Positions 4,588 to 6,000 of a DNA stretch of 6,000 bases are shown piece after piece; the stretch's first letter is position 1; the number at the start of each line of letters is the position of its first letter. Origin of the DNA: Methanosarcina sp. Lineage in GTDB: Archaea > Halobacteriota > Methanosarcinia > Methanosarcinales > Methanosarcinaceae. The stretch is from the NCBI GenBank assembly GCA_013330315.1, contig DUIO01000043.1:4405-10404 (forward strand). The letters are read 5' to 3'. Both the position numbers and the translations under genes were made by a program. The notes under the pieces are model-generated. The model worked only from the letters and a program-made list of their open reading frames with translations. It ran no database searches and was not told the DNA's origin.

Positions 4588-4650
4588 TATCGAATGGCAG
4601 GTCTGACAAGGCTTAAAAGATTTACATAAATTGATGTTCCAGTTTCAAAA

Positions 4651-5763
4651 TCAATGCTCTCTGCCATGGCCCCAGATATGCATGCGCCTGTACCTGTCAT
4701 AAAGGGTAACGTTGAGGGTCAGGAGAAAGATAAAAAATAGAGTGTCCAAAACGTCAATAGAACCATTGAGTAAGGGGAGTATGAGGTTAAAAAGCAGTAC
4801 CAGACTGAAGTTTACAATTGACATTACGACAAATTCCTGAATAATGGATTTCCATTGTGTCCCGCGCCTTACAAGCCATTGGCTCAATGCGGTATTGATC
4901 ACTATAAGAAGGGATATGCCGGCTGCCACCTGCAGGCTGTTTGCCCGAACGCCTGGAAGGATCCTGGCAAAAATGACGCTCAGAAGGGAGACGAGCACGA
5001 TCTTCTCGACAAGTTCTCGGGTCACGAGCTTTTCGGATAACAGCTTATTGATAATTTTCAGCCGTTTAAGCTCCCAAAGCGTTCCTGCACTCTCTTCACT
5101 ATCAGAGAGAAAAGAAGGAATAGGGCCGGCAGCAAATGAAAAGCCTTTACGGGCTGGAGGCAGGTCACGTAAAAGCCATGCTGCCATAAGAAGCAGGACC
5201 GCAGCCCAGGCGACCAAAATAGTGACATTTGAGGGGTCTTCCTTTATCCAATCAATTGTGCCCATTTCTGCTATATGTATCCAGTATTCCTGTGGAATCT
5301 TAACAAAAAGCCATATCAGGACTGTAACAGTAACCAGTTTATTTTTCGTAAGCACCAGAGGGTCCCATTTCAGGCGGATTATCTCGTAAAAAATGAAAAA
5401 ATATTCAAACACATTTGGGAAGATAAACAATAGCAATCGAAGGTTTGTTACCTCAAAAAGGGCTGTCCCTATCAGCCTGTAGTAGAAAAGGAAACGGCTT
5501 AGCCTGAAAGCAAAATGATTCGACCAGTCTCTCAGGGTTGAAAGGTATGTGATAGCCAGGTAATAGATATCAAGAGCCTTATCATAGCCCTGGTAGCCGT
5601 CCATAGGCAAATCCGTAAATTGCTGGAAAATTGACCTGTCAACCGCATCAAGGAGCAGGGAAGCTATTATTCCGGGAAGAGGATATTTTGGGATAGAAAG
5701 TGGTATAAGAAAGCGGGCCACAATTACAGTCCAGAAAATTACCATATCCGATGTATCCGGCAT
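4651..5763 (-). CDS. Uncharacterised conserved multi-pass membrane protein, 370 residues
   Basis: The protein has an N-terminal helix (8-25), a DAVDRSIFQ segment (39-47), then GYDKALDIYYLAITYL (59-74), a helix ending in FPNVFEYFFIFYE (115-127), a helix at 143-156 followed by KIPQEYWIH (155-163), and a strongly hydrophobic helix at about 180-198. A polar loop (200-245) separates three or four more helices (about 250-350). From memory, YDKALDxYYL, FPNxFExFFxFxE and PQEYWIH-like motifs recur in uncharacterised membrane proteins of other archaea and some bacteria; no activity is known to me. The conserved acidic residues within membrane segments (D39, D42, E104, E120) could be functional. I chose ATG 5763 over the ATG nine codons upstream because AGGAGG lies 9 bases before it, inside the longer frame. 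A 53-residue gene follows on the same strand. Confidence 0.82.
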   Translation of the reverse strand: MPDTSDMVIFWTVIVARFLIPLSIPKYPLPGIIASLLLDAVDRSIFQQFTDLPMDGYQGYDKALDIYYLAITYLSTLRDWSNHFAFRLSRFLFYYRLIGTALFEVTNLRLLLFIFPNVFEYFFIFYEIIRLKWDPLVLTKNKLVTVTVLIWLFVKIPQEYWIHIAEMGTIDWIKEDPSNVTILVAWAAVLLLMAAWLLRDLPPARKGFSFAAGPIPSFLSDSEESAGTLWELKRLKIINKLLSEKLVTRELVEKIVLVSLLSVIFARILPGVRANSLQVAAGISLLIVINTALSQWLVRRGTQWKSIIQEFVVMSIVNFSLVLLFNLILPLLNGSIDVLDTLFFIFLLTLNVTLYDRYRRMHIWGHGREH

Positions 5764-5772
5764 TAAAATTTG

Positions 5773-5778
5773 CCTCCT
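5773..5778 (-). promoter_or_regulatory. AGGAGG ribosome binding site that fixes the membrane-protein start
   Basis: Read on the minus strand, AGGAGG ends 9 bases before ATG 5763, ideal for initiation there. An in-frame ATG at 5790 has no such site, so the nine extra codons it would add are probably untranslated leader. Confidence 0.75.
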
Positions 5779-5854
5779 TTTTTCTCCCATTTTACAGATA
5801 AATTACAGTTTATTTCAAATTCGGTCTAACTTATGGCTGGATTTGCTAAGATAC

Positions 5855-5980
5855 TCAAAAGCAGGTCAAAAAGTGTATCCCCAGTCTCTCATAAAATTTC
5901 ATTAACCTGCCAGATTTTTGCATTTTATCCCCGGACCCTTCTTCAGCCTTCTCTTCTGACTCTTTTTCGGATTCCTGCAA
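5855..5980 (-). pseudogene. Possible tail of a gene entering from the right edge; frame unclear
   Basis: A minus frame from TTG 5980 to TGA 5855-5857 encodes 41 residues: an acidic, charged stretch (LQESEKESEEKAEEGSGDKM) and a tail containing GRLMKFYERLGIHFLTC. It has no ATG at its beginning, no ribosome binding site, and a TAA (5989-5987) just upstream. A neighbouring frame runs in from the window edge and stops at 5943-5945 with a plausible C-terminus, EFAGIRKRVRREG. Either that second frame is the true gene end, or a frameshift joins the two. The sequence beyond the window decides this. Confidence 0.25.
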
Positions 5981-6000
5981 ACTCGGTTATTGCGGCATGT

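Noticed and set aside
4844..5389. Long plus-strand ORFs (181 and 61 codons)
   Set aside because: Both are antisense to the multi-pass membrane protein; their serine/threonine/arginine-rich translations are typical shadows of hydrophobic coding sequence.

Overview
The window looks like chromosomal DNA of a methanogenic archaeon, most probably Methanosarcina or a close relative. The reasons are: moderately AT-rich coding sequence with very AT-rich spacers, TATA-box-like promoters about 25 bases before predicted transcript starts, GGAG/GGTGAT-type ribosome binding sites, T-rich terminators, and several small membrane-protein families (MarC, DUF4870-like, DUF3566-like) typical of that genus. This assignment is inference. 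I see no rRNA, tRNA or CRISPR array.

Layout. At the left edge (1-559, minus) is a MarC/UPF0056 inner-membrane protein cut by the window end. A spacer holding a start-less open frame (683-913) leads to a type II toxin-antitoxin pair on the plus strand: a 66-residue coiled-coil antitoxin candidate (977-1177) and an 85-residue RelE-family toxin (1337-1594). They are separated by an unusually long 159-base gap that seems to carry its own promoter. A pyrimidine-rich terminator region and about 500 bases of AT-rich spacer follow. The spacer contains a 132-base palindromic element with terminal inverted repeats (2051-2182), a probable MITE or insertion-sequence relic.

Next are two small membrane proteins on the plus strand: a DUF4870/Tic20-like protein (2268-2744) and a DUF3566-like protein (2829-3095). 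The second starts at a GTG that overlaps the stop codon of a 14-residue leader ORF. A hairpin with T-runs on both sides (3234-3255) probably terminates these and the converging minus-strand gene at 3322-3903. That gene encodes an unrecognised 193-residue protein ending in an exact PCNA-interacting (PIP) box, the most interesting observation in the window.

The right part is all minus strand. A conserved multi-pass membrane protein (4651-5763, start corrected by an internal AGGAGG) is followed downstream by a 53-residue small protein (4426-4587), an AT-rich spacer with inverted repeats, and a possible 47-residue one-helix membrane peptide (4019-4162). The last ~150 bases probably contain the tail of another minus-strand gene, whose frame I cannot fix. 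Apart from the toxin-antitoxin pair, the genes do not form one obvious pathway.
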